A stretch of 64,000 nucleotides of DNA. Source: Russula earlei. Lineage: Eukaryota > Basidiomycota > Agaricomycetes > Russulales > Russulaceae. The notes beneath the pieces are model-generated. The model was given only the letters and a program-made list of their open reading frames with translations. It ran no database searches and was not told the origin of the DNA. Where the stretch lies: assembly GCA_025769875.1 (NCBI GenBank), contig JAGFNK010000218.1:1-64000 (forward strand). The letters run 5' to 3'. Positions 30,067 through 42,137 of this stretch are shown one piece after another (position 1 is the first letter of the stretch; each line of letters opens with the position of its first letter). A program made the position numbers and the translations under genes.

Positions 30067-30382
30067 TATGAGTTGGAGTGGCCATGTAATCGATCTCCGA
30101 CTTTGGAGTCCGACAGTTCACTGCATTTCCTCGGCTAGGCTAATGTGAACCATTTATCAGCAGAAATGCCAACTCCTGGCCTTGCCGCACCCTTGTCGGA
30201 AGCCTAGAAGATGAACTTGTTATAATAAATGCGACCGACGATGACCGGGAGAACACAGCAGCACAACCACAACTGACACTAGTGTCAGTTACGGTGCCTG
30301 CAATATTTGGTGAGGCGGTGTCGGATAAAAGAAAGGCAATGCCCTGGCGTGTCCCCTGCTGCTCTCTTTCCCCATAACTTGA

Positions 30383-32021
30383 ATGTCCTTCAGTCCGTTG
30401 ACTACCCTTAACTTGGAGTTTCGTGGCAGGACCGTCGCCGTGCCTCGTGACGACTGCTCGAGTCATGAAGTGAGTCGTCCCTTCCGCGCCCTTGCCTCCG
30501 CCTTTGTCCGTCCGCCAAGTCTAAAACGCCAAAGGGAATCATCGCCGCCGCACGGCGCAACTTCCAGCCTCTAAAGGACGTTCCTATCGATGACATCGTG
30601 TTCATGGCGGCGATCCCTGGCTATCCTCTGACGGATGAGGTCAAACTGTCCAAGGAGATTTGGCCGATGGTCAACACGGTAATACTCGCGGTGACGATTA
30701 CCCTTAAATCTGGTGCGTCCTCTATAGCTTCTGGCGCCTCGGACGACGTGACGCAGCCATTGACTTATGATGTCTTAACGGTTTCTCAGAATTGCAGACG
30801 TCGAAGGAGCGCTGCTCACCTTGTTCCGAAAGCACGTTGCTATCAACGCAATCCTCTCCTTCGAAGCCAGCAAGAGTCTTCCCAAAAGGATCTGACGATG
30901 TCACGAATGAAGGCCAGAAAGAGAAGAAAGGGAAATTGAGCGACGTCGTACAGACCATCAAGGACATATTCTCCTCGCGCAACCGACCAGCTCCCGATCC
31001 CCTTGAGATCCGTGAAGCCGGGCTGCTAAGGAAGAAGATATCCCATCTCCGTGGGATCATACGCATAAAGATAGCGTGTATCATTTTGAGCCGCAGGAGC
31101 AAAAGGATGCCCAAACCAGCCCTCAAGAAGCCGGTCATCTATCTATATCCACCATTCAGCCTTCAGAATGTCACCGTCGAGCTTCTGCTCACCTCGTCCT
31201 GGCAGTTCTCTGCGGTGTATCCCCCACCACAGACCACCATCCCGTATGGGGAACGTCCGACGGCTCAATGTCTCACTTGGGCGGTTGCAGCTGAGCCCGA
31301 CGGCACGCTTGTCGATAAGACTAGTGGTACAGAAGTATCCTACTTGTTCTGGGAGGCATGGTGAGCTTCGTTTTACCCGACTGTTGTCATGCCATGATTG
31401 ACCTTATCACTATTTCGCCAACGCCAACTCGGCTTTCCAGCCCCAGCCCCAAACCCGTCACGCCAGATAGCTCTCGGGCGTCTACTCCTATAGAGGACAT
31501 CAAAGCATTTGATCCATCTCGCCCGTCGGTGAACCCGGCAGACTCGGTCCTTCTCCCGATTGGCAAAGTTGCGGGTTATCTAGACGCGGCGCTCAAGGCT
31601 CTCGCGCTTCACACAGAGGCCCGTACCTCTTTCATCACGTACGCGTCCGCTTTCCCTGTCCTCCTATCTCGTAAATCTTACTGTTGGGATCTGAACTTGC
31701 TCCCTCGATCGGAATGGTAGATATTGGCTGCCGGATCTACTGAAGCACGAGAACGTTGCCCTGCGATTCCTCCCGCAGGCATCCTACGAAAGGTCGGTCC
31801 AAATGCGGGTCTCTCCCACACCCGACGTGGTCACTCGCGTCTTCATGCTCTTCCGTGGAGTCGCCGCAGGTGACCTCGGACTCTGGAGGCAGGCGGCCGT
31901 GCGTGCGGCCGCAGAGGACGGGGCGACATTCTGGGCGCAGGTCGTCGGCGTTGACGCCGTGAGGGCATCCGACGGTGGTTTGTTTCGCGTCTTGGAGTGG
32001 GGTGGGATGGAAGTCGTGTGA
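30383..32021 (+). CDS. Intact five-exon gene, KPVIYLYPP-motif protein of unknown function (449 aa)
   Basis: Exons are 30383-30469, 30520-30712, 30790-31360, 31441-31638 and 31721-32021. All four introns are GT..AG (50-82 bp) and the 1350-nt frame is open from ATG to TGA. The N-terminal part (LNLEFRGRTVAVP, IDDIVFMAAIPGYPLTDEV, LSKEIWPMVNTVI) looks like a compact folded domain. Exon 3 has a basic, partly disordered stretch followed by KPVIYLYPP, VTVELLLTSSWQFSAVYPPP, LTWAVAAEPDGTLVD and TEVSYLFWEA. I recall this pattern (KPVxYLYP ... PDGTL ... YLxWE) from uncharacterised bacterial and fungal proteins. The C-terminal exons end DGGLFRVLEWGGMEVV. No enzyme motif, signal peptide or membrane segment is evident. 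It is one of the few intact genes in this transposon-rich stretch. Confidence 0.8.
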
Positions 32022-32099
32022 CCCCTGCGAACAAGGCGCGAGGCCGCGTGATCCCACACCAGTCCGAACTCATGATGGCCAGCCACGCTGCCTCAGAAA

Positions 32100-32640
32100 T
32101 GTTGATAGCTCGAGCACCACTAAGGCCTAAGCCGGGGCTTTTTGAGCCCTGCGAACCATTACATTTCACTTGGTCTACAATCTATCCTCGGGCGAACGCC
32201 CACCTCAAAAACGCTCATCGCAGAGCCAGCGGCAAACAGACGCTTCTATTCGCACCACGATAATCTCGTGAATGGATGATAAGAAACCGTTACTAGGACA
32301 GCGAACGAGTTATCACGGTCCTCCTGAACGACACACATCCATCAAACCAAATACTCAAGACCAGTCCTGAGTGTCGACGGCCTGCGTGTGCGGTTAGCAA
32401 ATCTCTCCGCTGACTGGGGCTTCGTCCCCCATCAGCGACCTGATCTCGGTGGACTGCGGTTTTGCGGATTTGAAAGGGTCGGCTTTTTGGGAGGTTGCGC
32501 GTGAAGTTGAGACCTGTCGGACTGCGGTTGAGGGGATGGGGTGCGTATCGTTCGAAGGCTCGTGGTGCGACCGAATGGCACCGTCAACCTAAACCGTGCC
32601 AAGTCTTCCAACGACCAATTGTAGCCCATTTCATCAGGAA
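32100..32640 (+). pseudogene. Decayed inverted copy of the unknown locus at 7.97-8.49 kb
   Basis: The plus strand here aligns with the minus strand of 7972-8490: CTAAGCCGGGGCTTTTTGAGCCC, TCCTCGGGCGAACGCC, CTCGTGAATGGATGATAAGAAAC, GACTGGGGCTTCGTCCCCCATCAGCGACCTGATCTCGGTGG and so on, given here in short pieces only. Where the other copy reads an open frame, this one meets a stop a few codons after the ATG and shows further frame breaks. It begins about 80 bp after the stop of the KPVIYLYPP gene. The function is unknown. Confidence 0.5.
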
Positions 32641-32779
32641 ATTTTTATTTCAGCTTTTTTGGCTTTTTGGCTTTATAAAGGTCACTCCTAAAGTCAAAAG
32701 TTTGCTAACTAAAATAGCATCATCAAGGTGCCATGTAAAGTTGAGAAAGTTGGAAAGGTTAATAGAGTTTGTAAAGTTA

Positions 32780-33224
32780 GTCAGGGAGGCAGGAGGAGTT
32801 CATGTGCATGATAGTCAACAAAATAATTCACAAAATAAGACTTATACAAATCAAGAGCATTAATACAACTGAAGTCTTCAGGTAGAGAGCCAGTGCCATA
32901 TTGTGGGGTAAGATGTGCACCTCAAACAATTGAATCAAGGTGTATTACCTCAATTGTGGGCTTCCCTCCCAAGCTTTCTGGCTTAACAACCCACATGCCA
33001 GTTACATGGTCAGGCTCTGGTGATACCAGCACAAACCAATTGACCAGCACACAAGGGAATTCTTTGTGCAGTTTTGGGTCATGAAATAAAAAGAAGAGAA
33101 AAACATGTGCTACTAGCATGCCATTCATGACAGATCCTTCATCATCTGAAACTGTAACAAAAACAGTATCAAACTGATGGTTTCCTCTCCATGTGGGATT
33201 TGCATGAATCCACTCCTGGTACAT
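32780..33224 (-). pseudogene. Plavaka-type transposon protein, C-terminal region
   Basis: The frame 32922-33224 reads WIHANPTWRGNHQFDTVFVT, then MLVAHVFLFFLFHD, FPCVLVNWF, DHVTGMWVVKPES and TIEVIHLDSIV. It is followed downstream by LDLYKSYFVNYFVDYHAHEL (to about 32790). This series (WRG..DTVFV, LLFF, YPC.LV.WF, TGMWVV.P, VIHLD.I, F.SFYVN...DHHA.E) is the C-terminal module I associate with Plavaka (CACTA-like) elements of mushrooms. The rest of the transposase is not present. The sequence upstream on this strand turns into Pro/Ser/Thr/Ala-type low complexity. Confidence 0.6.
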
Positions 33225-33546
33225 CCCATGAGAGCCACAGAGGTCACTTGGAGCATAGAAGGAGGTTTCTGCTAAGTGGAATACATGAATTTTGGAGGAG
33301 AATTCAGGGAGAGAGAGAGGAGAAAGTCATTGCAATCAGGGTGCATCCAAATTGTTGTGGCAGCAGTGACTGCTTGCACTGCAGTGTTGGTAGTGATGGA
33401 GGTGTAAGTGATGGTGACAGAGTAGTAAATGGTGAGTGTGGTGGGGGCAATGAAAGAGGCAAGTGGCAAGTGGTCATGGAAATGGCAATGAGAAGTGTTG
33501 CTGTGGCTGCTGTTGTTGTTGCTCCTGTTAGAGGCATCAGTGCAGT

Positions 33547-36500
33547 TAGGGTTTTTCCGGCCCAGGCTTGGCCTGAAAGCCCCGGCTTTGGCTTGGCCTG
33601 AGGCGGCTTTGGCTTACAAAAATCCCAGGCCGGGCCAAAGCCGTCAATTACGGCTTGGCTCCGGCTTGGCTTGGCCTGGGCCACGGCTTTTGTACGTAAA
33701 TAAAATGTCAATTGTGCAGGTTGGCCACTGATGATAGTATGGGAAGATACTAAGCTACTCAGACCAATACATTGTCTCCTCATCATTCGTCAATCAGTAG
33801 CCCATCCCACGAGAACTCTTCAACATCTGAGTCTCCCGAGTCCCCTCTGGCTGCCGCATCATCCAGCTCTTGGTCGCTAGTTTCCTCAGCTTCTGATATT
33901 GATGACTGGTGCAGGTTCTCGGAAAAGTAAATCATGACGGATCGCGCACTTGATACACTGCAGGGCCTCCACAATGTCACCCTTGAGACGATTGCGTTGT
34001 TTTGATATTGTAATTCCCACCCTGCGAGAACGTGCGTTCGCTAGAAACGGATGACGACATAATCGCCAGATAGTCCCGCGCGAGGGAGCCCCAAGCACGA
34101 TGATAGCGCTGTGAGTTGTACTGTGAAGTTATTTTAGTCACTTGTATGAGTATTCAATCCGGAATGCTTACAGCCCCACCACTGGATTGCTGTCCAGCCT
34201 TCTGGAACTTGCTCGGGAACATCCATGTATGCATGGTAATCACGGAGCCATGGCCGTTGAGGGTCATCTGGTACATCCAACCCTGTGTCTGCCGCTGTGT
34301 CTTCATCATCATCGCTAAGCTCTCGAAGCAAAGCGCGAAGTCCCTTGTCCTTTCTTGATGGTGCGGATGGCCTCATCATAGAATGACCGCTCAATCGTAG
34401 CCACCGCTCTTTGAACTAAGAGCAATTAGCACCTAGACGTAAAAGGGGACTTGAGCGTACCTCCTCCTCAACACATTTCAGGACATCAGTCATGGAGATC
34501 AGCGGACCATTGCTTCTTGAAATATCCCATCTTCTCCTTTGGGTTGAGAACTAGAAATATGTCAGTGATGGATGACAGGGCGAGGGCCAAAAGTCAGTAC
34601 TCATGGACATGATGTACGCAGGAGACTCTGTAGTTTTCTCGTAGTACTCGTCAACCTTCTCACACGCAGCACGAATGGCAGGGGCAAACAGGCTCGTATT
34701 TTGGACGGTCGGCACGACTGGACCATGCTCTGTAAAGGGCTTCAAGCGCCGGAATGGCCAGACGAAGAGTTGGAACATTGTCAGATGAGAATGCCTGTTG
34801 AGCATTATCGGCATGCTAAGGACTGTCAGGCTTTGATTTGTAGATGAAAGAGTACACAGACGTACACTGAGCAATCCAAGAAAATGGTTGACCCGCAACC
34901 ATTCTTCACTTGTGAGCTTGAGCTCACGTATCTTATCACGCTTCGCAGAGTCTTGTTCCTCCCAACGAAGCTCATCGACTGAAAACATCAACGCACTAAG
35001 GAAAACAAATGATGAATACAAATCTTCATTTGGAACTTGCTACGCACATTCTTCTTTCTTTCGGCACGATCAAGCATCAAGTACGTCGATGACCACCGCA
35101 CCTTCATATCCAGTATAAGTTGAACTGGATGGCCGTCATTTGCCTTAACCTGAATAGTTCTCCACATTTCTTTTCGCTTTGATGATGAGCGTTCCTGACC
35201 AGGGGTGAGCGATAATATTTTTGTCGGGTGAAGTAGCAATACGTGCCTTGACTACAATAGCCCTTACCAACCCCACCTCATCGCGGGATGTTGGTACATG
35301 TGCTTCCGGCTGCTTTGGGTCAAAATGTGCTGACTTGCTATAGGTTGATATGAGGATTTGCGTTGCCAGATTGATAACATGCGCGAGACAACTGTTGTTT
35401 GTGAGTAACTGAAATCAGAAAGTTTGTGGATCAACGCACTTGATTTTTCTCTTCCTCCAATCATACTTGTTGCCTGTAGTAGTTTTCAGTCGCGCGGCAA
35501 ATTCCTTCATCATGGTTAGGTTGTTGCTTGCATTGTCGCAAGTGACGTGGCCAATCTTCGTAGTGGAGGATAAGCCTGGTGGGACATCAATAAGGTTGCT
35601 TCGCTTACCTTGTCCTCAATTCCCAATCGTCTGATGATCTTGAATAAAGCCTGGCCGAGCCGTTCACCATTATGCGCGTTGTTGACCCGCGTGAAACCAA
35701 TTAGGGCGCTCTTGAGTTCCCATTTTCCAGGTGTCAGCTCTTCGATCCAGTGTGCTGTGACAGCGAAATATCCATCTGCATTTCCTGCCTGCCACGCGTC
35801 ACACGTTAAACTGACTTCGCCTTGAACGGTCGGACCCTGGGAAATGATGAGAAAAGAAAGAAAAATGAAGGGAACACATACATTGAGTTGGGTTTTCAAT
35901 GTCGTAAGGTGAACCTTGAACATGCGCACTGATTTCCGCCCGCGCTGCCTTGCGACCTGGAATCTCGACACCATTTGTTGCGCGAGAAGCAATGTCAATC
36001 AACTCCTTGAACTTGGGATGTTCAAGAGCGTAGATTGGCTGTGAAATTATGCAATGAAACAGGAGATTAAGTTGTAAGAACGGACTCCTCACCTGATCCG
36101 TAGCCACGAGCCACTCCACCGTTACTCGACGGAAGAGCTTGTCCGAGTAGGGGATGACCCACTCAGAGAGCTTCTCCTGACTAAGATCGCGATCCAAAGT
36201 ACGTGTCACCTCCTCCGCAGCGGCCTTCCGCTTCTTGATGTCTCCAGGAAGTTTTGACGAGAAGCTGGCACCTTTTGCCCAGTTGCGATACTTGCCCTAA
36301 ATGGGGGGAAGGATCAGATCAAAAATTGAAAACCAAAAAAAATTAAGCACTGCATGGCATGCCTCCAAATGGCGTCGCAAAGTCGTGACTTCATCAACAA
36401 TACTCTTATTGCCCCTGGACATAATATCAGTATACATGACAAAACGTCAATGCACGAACTCACTGGCATATTTTGCACACACGATACCGTTTTGACTTCC

Positions 36501-37952
36501 CATTGACTTCTTTGACAACAGCCGTTTGAAAGAAATTATCCACATCTTGACGCTTATCTTCACGCGTGGATGAACTGTCGTTGACTGGCTGGACGTCCAC
36601 ATCCATGAGTAACCCATCCGCGTCGATGGCCTGTGGATTTCCAAGGGTCACACTTTTCTTCTTACCTGAAAGAACATCAGAAAACTAGTCGATGAACATC
36701 ATCATTCAGAAAAACTATACCCTTGTCACGTAGATCCCCCTCGGTATCCGTCATGTCAACGTCGTCAACTGTAGCTGATATCGCATGTATTCTCTTCGCC
36801 TGTGACGTGGTTGTCGTGGCATACTTCTTTTTGACTGAAAAGAATACAACAAATTGAGAAGGTATGCTCAGGACACGAAGATGAGTTAGATGACGTACAT
36901 CGTGCTGGCTGATCGACAATTCCATCGTCACCATCACTGTTGTGGTCAGCAACAGAAGTGATGTTACGCTTGTTTGGTGGAGTCGGCACTGCACTAGCTG
37001 AGGAGGGCGCATTTGGGTCACCGGCCACCGTTGAAGAAGTAGGCGGGTCGTTCTTGTCGGTTTGTCGGGAGTGGAAATCCAGGACAGCTTTGCGCTGGAA
37101 GGAAAGTTGAGGCGTCTCGCTGTTGGCAGCGTCCTTGAGCTTTGCTGTGGGGTTGAGTGTTCGTACTGGGCGAGGTACGTCCACTCGTCTAATAATCACT
37201 CAATATAGATAGCAAATGATGGATTAGATACGCACTGGAGGTGTTTAAGCTCTGCTATAAGACGTTCCAGTTTGAGCTCAACGAGATCCAGGGGAAAATT
37301 GGTCCAGTTGATCTTCAAAAGGTAAGATACCACAAGACCCATTCCGAGTTTTCCCTGGCGAATATGGTGAAGGCGGCCACCAGGATCACGACAATCCTCC
37401 CCAAACAATGCATCAAACCGGCGGTTGAAGGTTTCATGCGGCGGAACATCACCTTCCTTTGTATTCATAACAAACCATATTTTATCATCTTTCGATCCTC
37501 TGGGTACAGCGTCCGACAAAGAGTTAGAGAGAGAGGTGATATCCTTGACAAGTTGTTTGACTGTGTTGGGAGTGGACATTTTGGACGAAGAAGGGGGAGG
37601 AGCGCAAGTTGACGACGCAAAGATGAGCATTGGGCACATTGACATATAGGCCACAATGACTTACATTGTACATGTACTTGAGCAAAAAGGAAGGTTGAGA
37701 GGGAAGCGCAGATACGACGATGAAAAATGACAGGAAACGACGGTGTGTCCATGCAAAGTTGATAGATTAAAGTTCGATAATTACCCCCAAAAAAAGGTCA
37801 AAGCCGCGGCTTGACGGCCCGGCTTTGGCTTTTCAAATCATAGGCCGGGCCAAAGCCGTCACGAAGCCGTCACTTTGGCCCGGCTCGGCCCGGCCTATTT
37901 CGGCCTGGCTTGGCCCGGCTCACGGCCTGAAGCCGGGCCGGGCACAACCCTA
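33547..37952 (-). mobile_element. hAT family L, full-length copy
   Basis: 4406 bp, from TAGGGTTTTTCCGGCCCAGG to CCGGGCCGGGCACAACCCTA, with the 8-bp TSD AGTGCAGT (33539-33546 and 37953-37960). Both ends carry GC-rich subterminal arrays of GGCCGGGCC/GGCTTTGGC words in both orientations (33555-33690 and 37795-37945), typical of transposase-binding regions. It encodes a multi-exon transposase on the minus strand. It is the reference for three fragments (736-7437, 50446-50576) and the deletion derivative at 59802-61036. Confidence 0.93.
33783..37645 (-). pseudogene. hAT transposase, multi-exon, C-terminus frameshifted
   Basis: Coding segments can be followed from ATG at 37645. An N-terminal segment (MSTPNTVKQLVKDI ... 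FPLDLVELKLERLIAELKH) splices near 37195-37238 to a Ser/Pro/Asp-rich part. Next come a BED finger (VCKICQ, an intron, then LRRHLEACH near 36350-36480), a core segment (TVEWLVATDQ, PIYALEHPKFKEL) and the hAT catalytic region (VSLTCDAWQAGNADGYFAVTAHWI). Further segments read VRWSSTYLMLDRA and FWPSPCH, and the dimerisation motif is SSVSSERTFSQGG ... RNRLKGDIVEALQCIKC. One-base shifts near 34015 and 33925 break the dimerisation domain and tail. The introns are about 50 bp. The gene is nearly whole but probably inactive. Confidence 0.8.
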
Positions 37953-37999
37953 AGTGCAGTTGGGTGAGGCAATGGGGTGGCAAGAGCAAGGGCAGTGGT

Positions 38000-38949
38000 T
38001 GTCACAAACAGTTCCTGGAGAGGGCCCTTGAAGGACTAGAGGAAACCCAGCCTCTATGATGCCACCCTGTTCACATGGACAAAAGGGGTGAGTAGAGGTG
38101 TCCACAATATTGTGCATGCATTGTCACACAAGTGATTCTTGACACAATCAACATACAGCAAGCCCCACTTAGTGGCAACCCTTTTAGCAATAAAGGACAG
38201 TATTATAACCTCCCTAAGGACCCCTTATGACAACCCTAAGTGCTCTACAAGAGGCACTAACAAGATACTCAAAGCCCTATAACACATTATTAGACTAACT
38301 CTAATAACCTTAGAATGAACTATAAGGCAATACTAGGGACCTTAATAGAAGTATTAGGGTCAACTCTAAGGACCCTAATAGAACTATATAAGGGGCCTTA
38401 TGAACAACTTTATTCCCTGAACCAAACTACAAGTCCTTAAATGACCAGCCCAAAACTAACTAACAGTAAATGAATCAGGTGCTTTGCACATGTACTAAGC
38501 AGTAAACATGTGGACATTAAAGGCTCTTACTCATCATTATGAGCCCTCTTACTCAGCAGCTTACTGAGCATGACTGAGCATGCTCAGTAAGCATACTCCA
38601 ACTTCTTACTCATCCATCAATTATGCTTGATAACAAGGTTACAACTGGTTCCCTATTTAGCAGTTCTCTTGTAGTATATAAGCGCTCAATAAAGTAGCAG
38701 ACAGTCTTCAGACTGTCCATTTGTTTACAGCACTCTCTATCCCTGGGATACTCCTTCTGGACTGTCCCCTTGTGTTACTCTGGCTCCCTCTCTGCGTAAC
38801 TGCTCAACAATCCCAGTAACAGTACCTCTCTGGTACCTGGTACTGCTTTGGACCCTCCTCCTTGCTCATGCAGTCCTTGATGTCTATTGACTTGTCTTTG
38901 AGCTCATCCCTCGCTCTTGAACTGGATTGTTCAACAGTGAGTCTTGACA
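38000..38949 (+). mobile_element. Solo LTR, family B (copy 3)
   Basis: 950 bp, TGTCACAAACAG to GAGTCTTGACA, with TSD GTGGT (37995-37999 and 38950-38954). Compared with copy 1 most CpG sites are TG or CA (ATTGTGCATGCATTGTCACACAAGTG for ATCGCGCACGCATTGTCGCACGAGCG), so it is an older insertion. Transcription direction by TATATAAG is plus. Confidence 0.92.
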
Positions 38950-40191
38950 GTGGTGAGAGAGGGTGGCAATGCCAGAGGGTGAGGGTCATGGGAGATGGAG
39001 GTGATGGAGAAGAGGGTGAAGGTGGTGGCAAGATGGCAGCAGACATGGAGGTGGAGGATGCATGGGGCAGCTTGTGTAAGGGTGGCATTTGTTGTCTTGC
39101 AGTGGCAGTGGCAGGGTTGTCTCCACTGCAGGTGGCAGCAGCAGATGTGGGCAGTGACACATGAGTGGACAGGGAGGCAATGTGGGAGGTGGTGTGCAGC
39201 ATGTGGTGGTGTGTGGTGGCTAAGTTTGTGTTCAGGTTCAGGGCCTTCTTGGTCTTTTGAGGCAGTGCTGGTGGGTGGCGACAGTGCTGCAATGCTGGTG
39301 TTGGGCAAATCTAAAATGGTGGTGGTGGATGGTGGTGAGGCTGTGGGTGAGACCAAGGAGGCAGAGGTAAATGGAACTGGTGTGATGATGGAGGCAGATG
39401 GAGTGGAGGCAATGATGGAGGGCATGACAGACAGAGGGGAGATGGCAGTGGGTGATGCAGGGGCAATGGCAGATGGTGAGGACAGAGTGGTGGGGTCTAA
39501 TGTGGCAGATGAGGCAATGGATGAGGCTGAGGGCATGGTGGCAGTGGCTGACTGAGCTGTGCCTGAGGCAGTGGGTGGTGATAAGACATCAGTGGGTGAG
39601 CCTGAGGCTACAGGGGTGGCAGAGGGCAAGGCAAGAGTGGCAGAGGCAATGGAGGTGGATGGCAAGGCTGAGATTTCTAAGGTGGGCAAGGCTGTGACTG
39701 GGGGTGAGGGGGATGAGATGATTGAGGGCATGGGAGCAGGTGAGACAAACATGGGGGTGTTACAACATTTTCCTTTCTTGTTTACTTCTTACTTTAATGC
39801 TATGGACTGCTTGCTTTCATACATCCCCTCACTTATTGGTCTTGTGATCTCTTGTGTCTTGTGATCCCTTCTGCTTTATCATGTGATCCATACACATCCA
39901 GGTAACACTGGATTGCTGTTACTTTCCCTTTGTTTGGTTCTCTTTCCATTTATATATGCTTCTTAGTTTCAACTGTGCAATGCTGTGCACCTACTGTGCA
40001 GCACAGTTACTTGGTTCTGACTCACTTGTGGCCTTCTTTCTGTGACTCATACCTATTATGACTCCTACTATACTAGTAGCACAGTCAAAGTGCAGCTATT
40101 GCTGTGCTTCTCCTGTATATATCAGCCCAGTACTTTGAGACCAAAGCCTAAAGCTTGATCTTTTGTAGAATCTAACCTACTCTTGCCCAAC

Positions 40192-42083
40192 TGTTGTGAA
40201 CTGCTCCTTACCCCCCTCAGTGCCTTACCACCATGACATCATATGATGACTACATTTACCCTCAATGGAATGACCAAGTTGTCATCCTCACTCCAAGACC
40301 TCATCCACAGGCTCTCCAATACCCAGTTACCAACTCCCTCTCAGAAGGACATACACCACAAAGTTGACATGATCAAGAGTGCATCAGGCAACAGCATCAG
40401 ATGGTTTTAGGCTGCTTCATCCCACCAGGGCCATCATACCCATCAGTGCACAGCAGCACTACTATCTGAGTCCCAGTCACAGGGAACCCATGAGTCACAA
40501 GCATCCCAGTCACAGGACATGCTCAGGTCACAGGACCAAACATGTCCAGGGTCACAAGACTTCATCATTTGGTCAACAGAAGTGTCTGTTTACTGGTAAA
40601 TGGACTTAAGTTCAAACTCCACCCTACACATGAGTAGGAGATTGTTTGCTGAATGCACCTGTAGGAGGACAGTAGATCTGCCCTCAAGTATTAGTCAGAT
40701 GGTCTGTGTGCCATCACCTGTTATGTATATAAACCCACCAATTGTTGATGACAGTCCTTAGACTGTCCATTTGTGATTCTCCCCCTGTACTCCATTGCAA
40801 CTGCAGCTGTACCATTGTTCCCTCTGTTCTCCTTCAAGACAGCAGAGTTTAAAAACTTCCCTTGCTTCCCTGTGTACTCCTTCGTGACTGCATATTACAG
40901 TTCCTCTTCCCATCCCCTTGTACTCCAGTGTGACTGCAAGGTTAAGTAAACCCTAGCTTCACCCTCACTCCTCCAGGTCCCTGTCAGAACTCACTGCTGA
41001 ACAATCCAGTTCAAGAGTGAGACAAGAGCTTGGAGATGAGTCAACTGGATTCAAGGACAAAGTTGGCAAAGAGCATGGTCCAAATGAGTAATAAGTACCA
41101 GAGGGGGACTGGTACTGGCTGTGAGAGGTGATTGTGGAAAGAGAGGGCCAGCATGTACTAGATAGGGTGGTCACAAAGGAGTACCCTTGGTAATGGAGTG
41201 CCACAAATCAAATGGACAGTCTGAAGACTGTCTGCTACTTTATTGAGCGCTTATATACTACAAGGGAACTGCTAAATAGAGAACAAGTTATAACCTTGTT
41301 ATCAAGCACAATTGATGGATGAGTAAGAAGTCAGAGCATGCTTAGTGAGCATGCTCAGTCATGCATAGTAAGCTGCTGATTAAGAAGCCCCATAATGATG
41401 AGTAAGGGCCTTTAGTGTCCACATGTTCACTGCTTAGTGCATGTGCAAAGCACCTGATTTATTTACTGTTAGTTAGTTTAGGGCTGGTCATTTGGGGACT
41501 TGGGGTATTTGTCAGTGGAATAGTATTGCCTATAAGGTCCCTTATGCAGTTCTATTAGGGTCCTTAGAGTCAACCCTAATATCCATATTAAGGTCCTTAG
41601 TATTGCCTTATAGTTTGTCATTAGACTTAGTCTAATAACATGTTTTAGGGTCTATAGTATCTTCATTAGTGTCCAATGTAGGGCACTTGAAGTTGTCCTA
41701 AAGGGTCTTTAGGGAGCCTTTAATATTATCTTTATTGCTAGAAGGGTTGCCACTAAGTAGGGCTTGCTGTATGTTGATTGTGCCTAGAATCAATCATGTG
41801 ACAATGTGCGCATGATATTGTGGACACCTCTACTCACCCCTTTTGGTCATATGAACAGGGTGGCATCATAGAGGCTGGGTTTCCTCTAATAAGGAAGGGT
41901 CCTTCAAGGGCCCTCTGTGGGAAATGGTTCATGACAGTCCCTGTCCCTGTTCCCATTTGGCTCATCCTTTGGACCAAGCTTTTGCTTGTCAGGTTCATCA
42001 TCCTCAATGTCTGGCACATCTACCTTGCTTACACCAACTGGCCCTGCAGGCTGTAGTATTGGCCCAGCAGTGAGTACTCAACA
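40192..42083 (+). mobile_element. Solo LTR, family G, with a family B solo LTR inside
   Basis: Starts TGTTGTGAACTGC and ends GAGTACTCAACA, with TSD CCAAC (40187-40191 and 42084-42088). About 932 bp remain after the nested B LTR is removed. TATATAAA at 40726 is followed by ACAGTCCTTAGACTGTCC (40751-40768), the same start-site palindrome as in families B and C. The 5' third has repeated AGTCACAGG words (40470-40560). Confidence 0.88.
40982..41936 (-). mobile_element. Solo LTR, family B (copy 4)
   Basis: 955 bp, TGTCAGAACTCACTG to GGTTCATGACA, with TSD GTCCC (40977-40981 and 41937-41941). It is CpG-poor. It is the innermost level of a three-deep nest: F contains G, and G contains B. Confidence 0.92.
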
Positions 42084-42137
42084 CCAACATATTCATATTT
42101 GCCTGCAACTCAAAACCTTCCAAATGCATCTCTCAAA

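Noticed and set aside
38931..39752. A 273-codon Ser/Ala/Pro/Thr-rich frame as a cell-wall or mucin-like gene
   Set aside because: It has no signal peptide and no start context, is cut by LTR junctions, and its bias follows simple-sequence composition on one strand.
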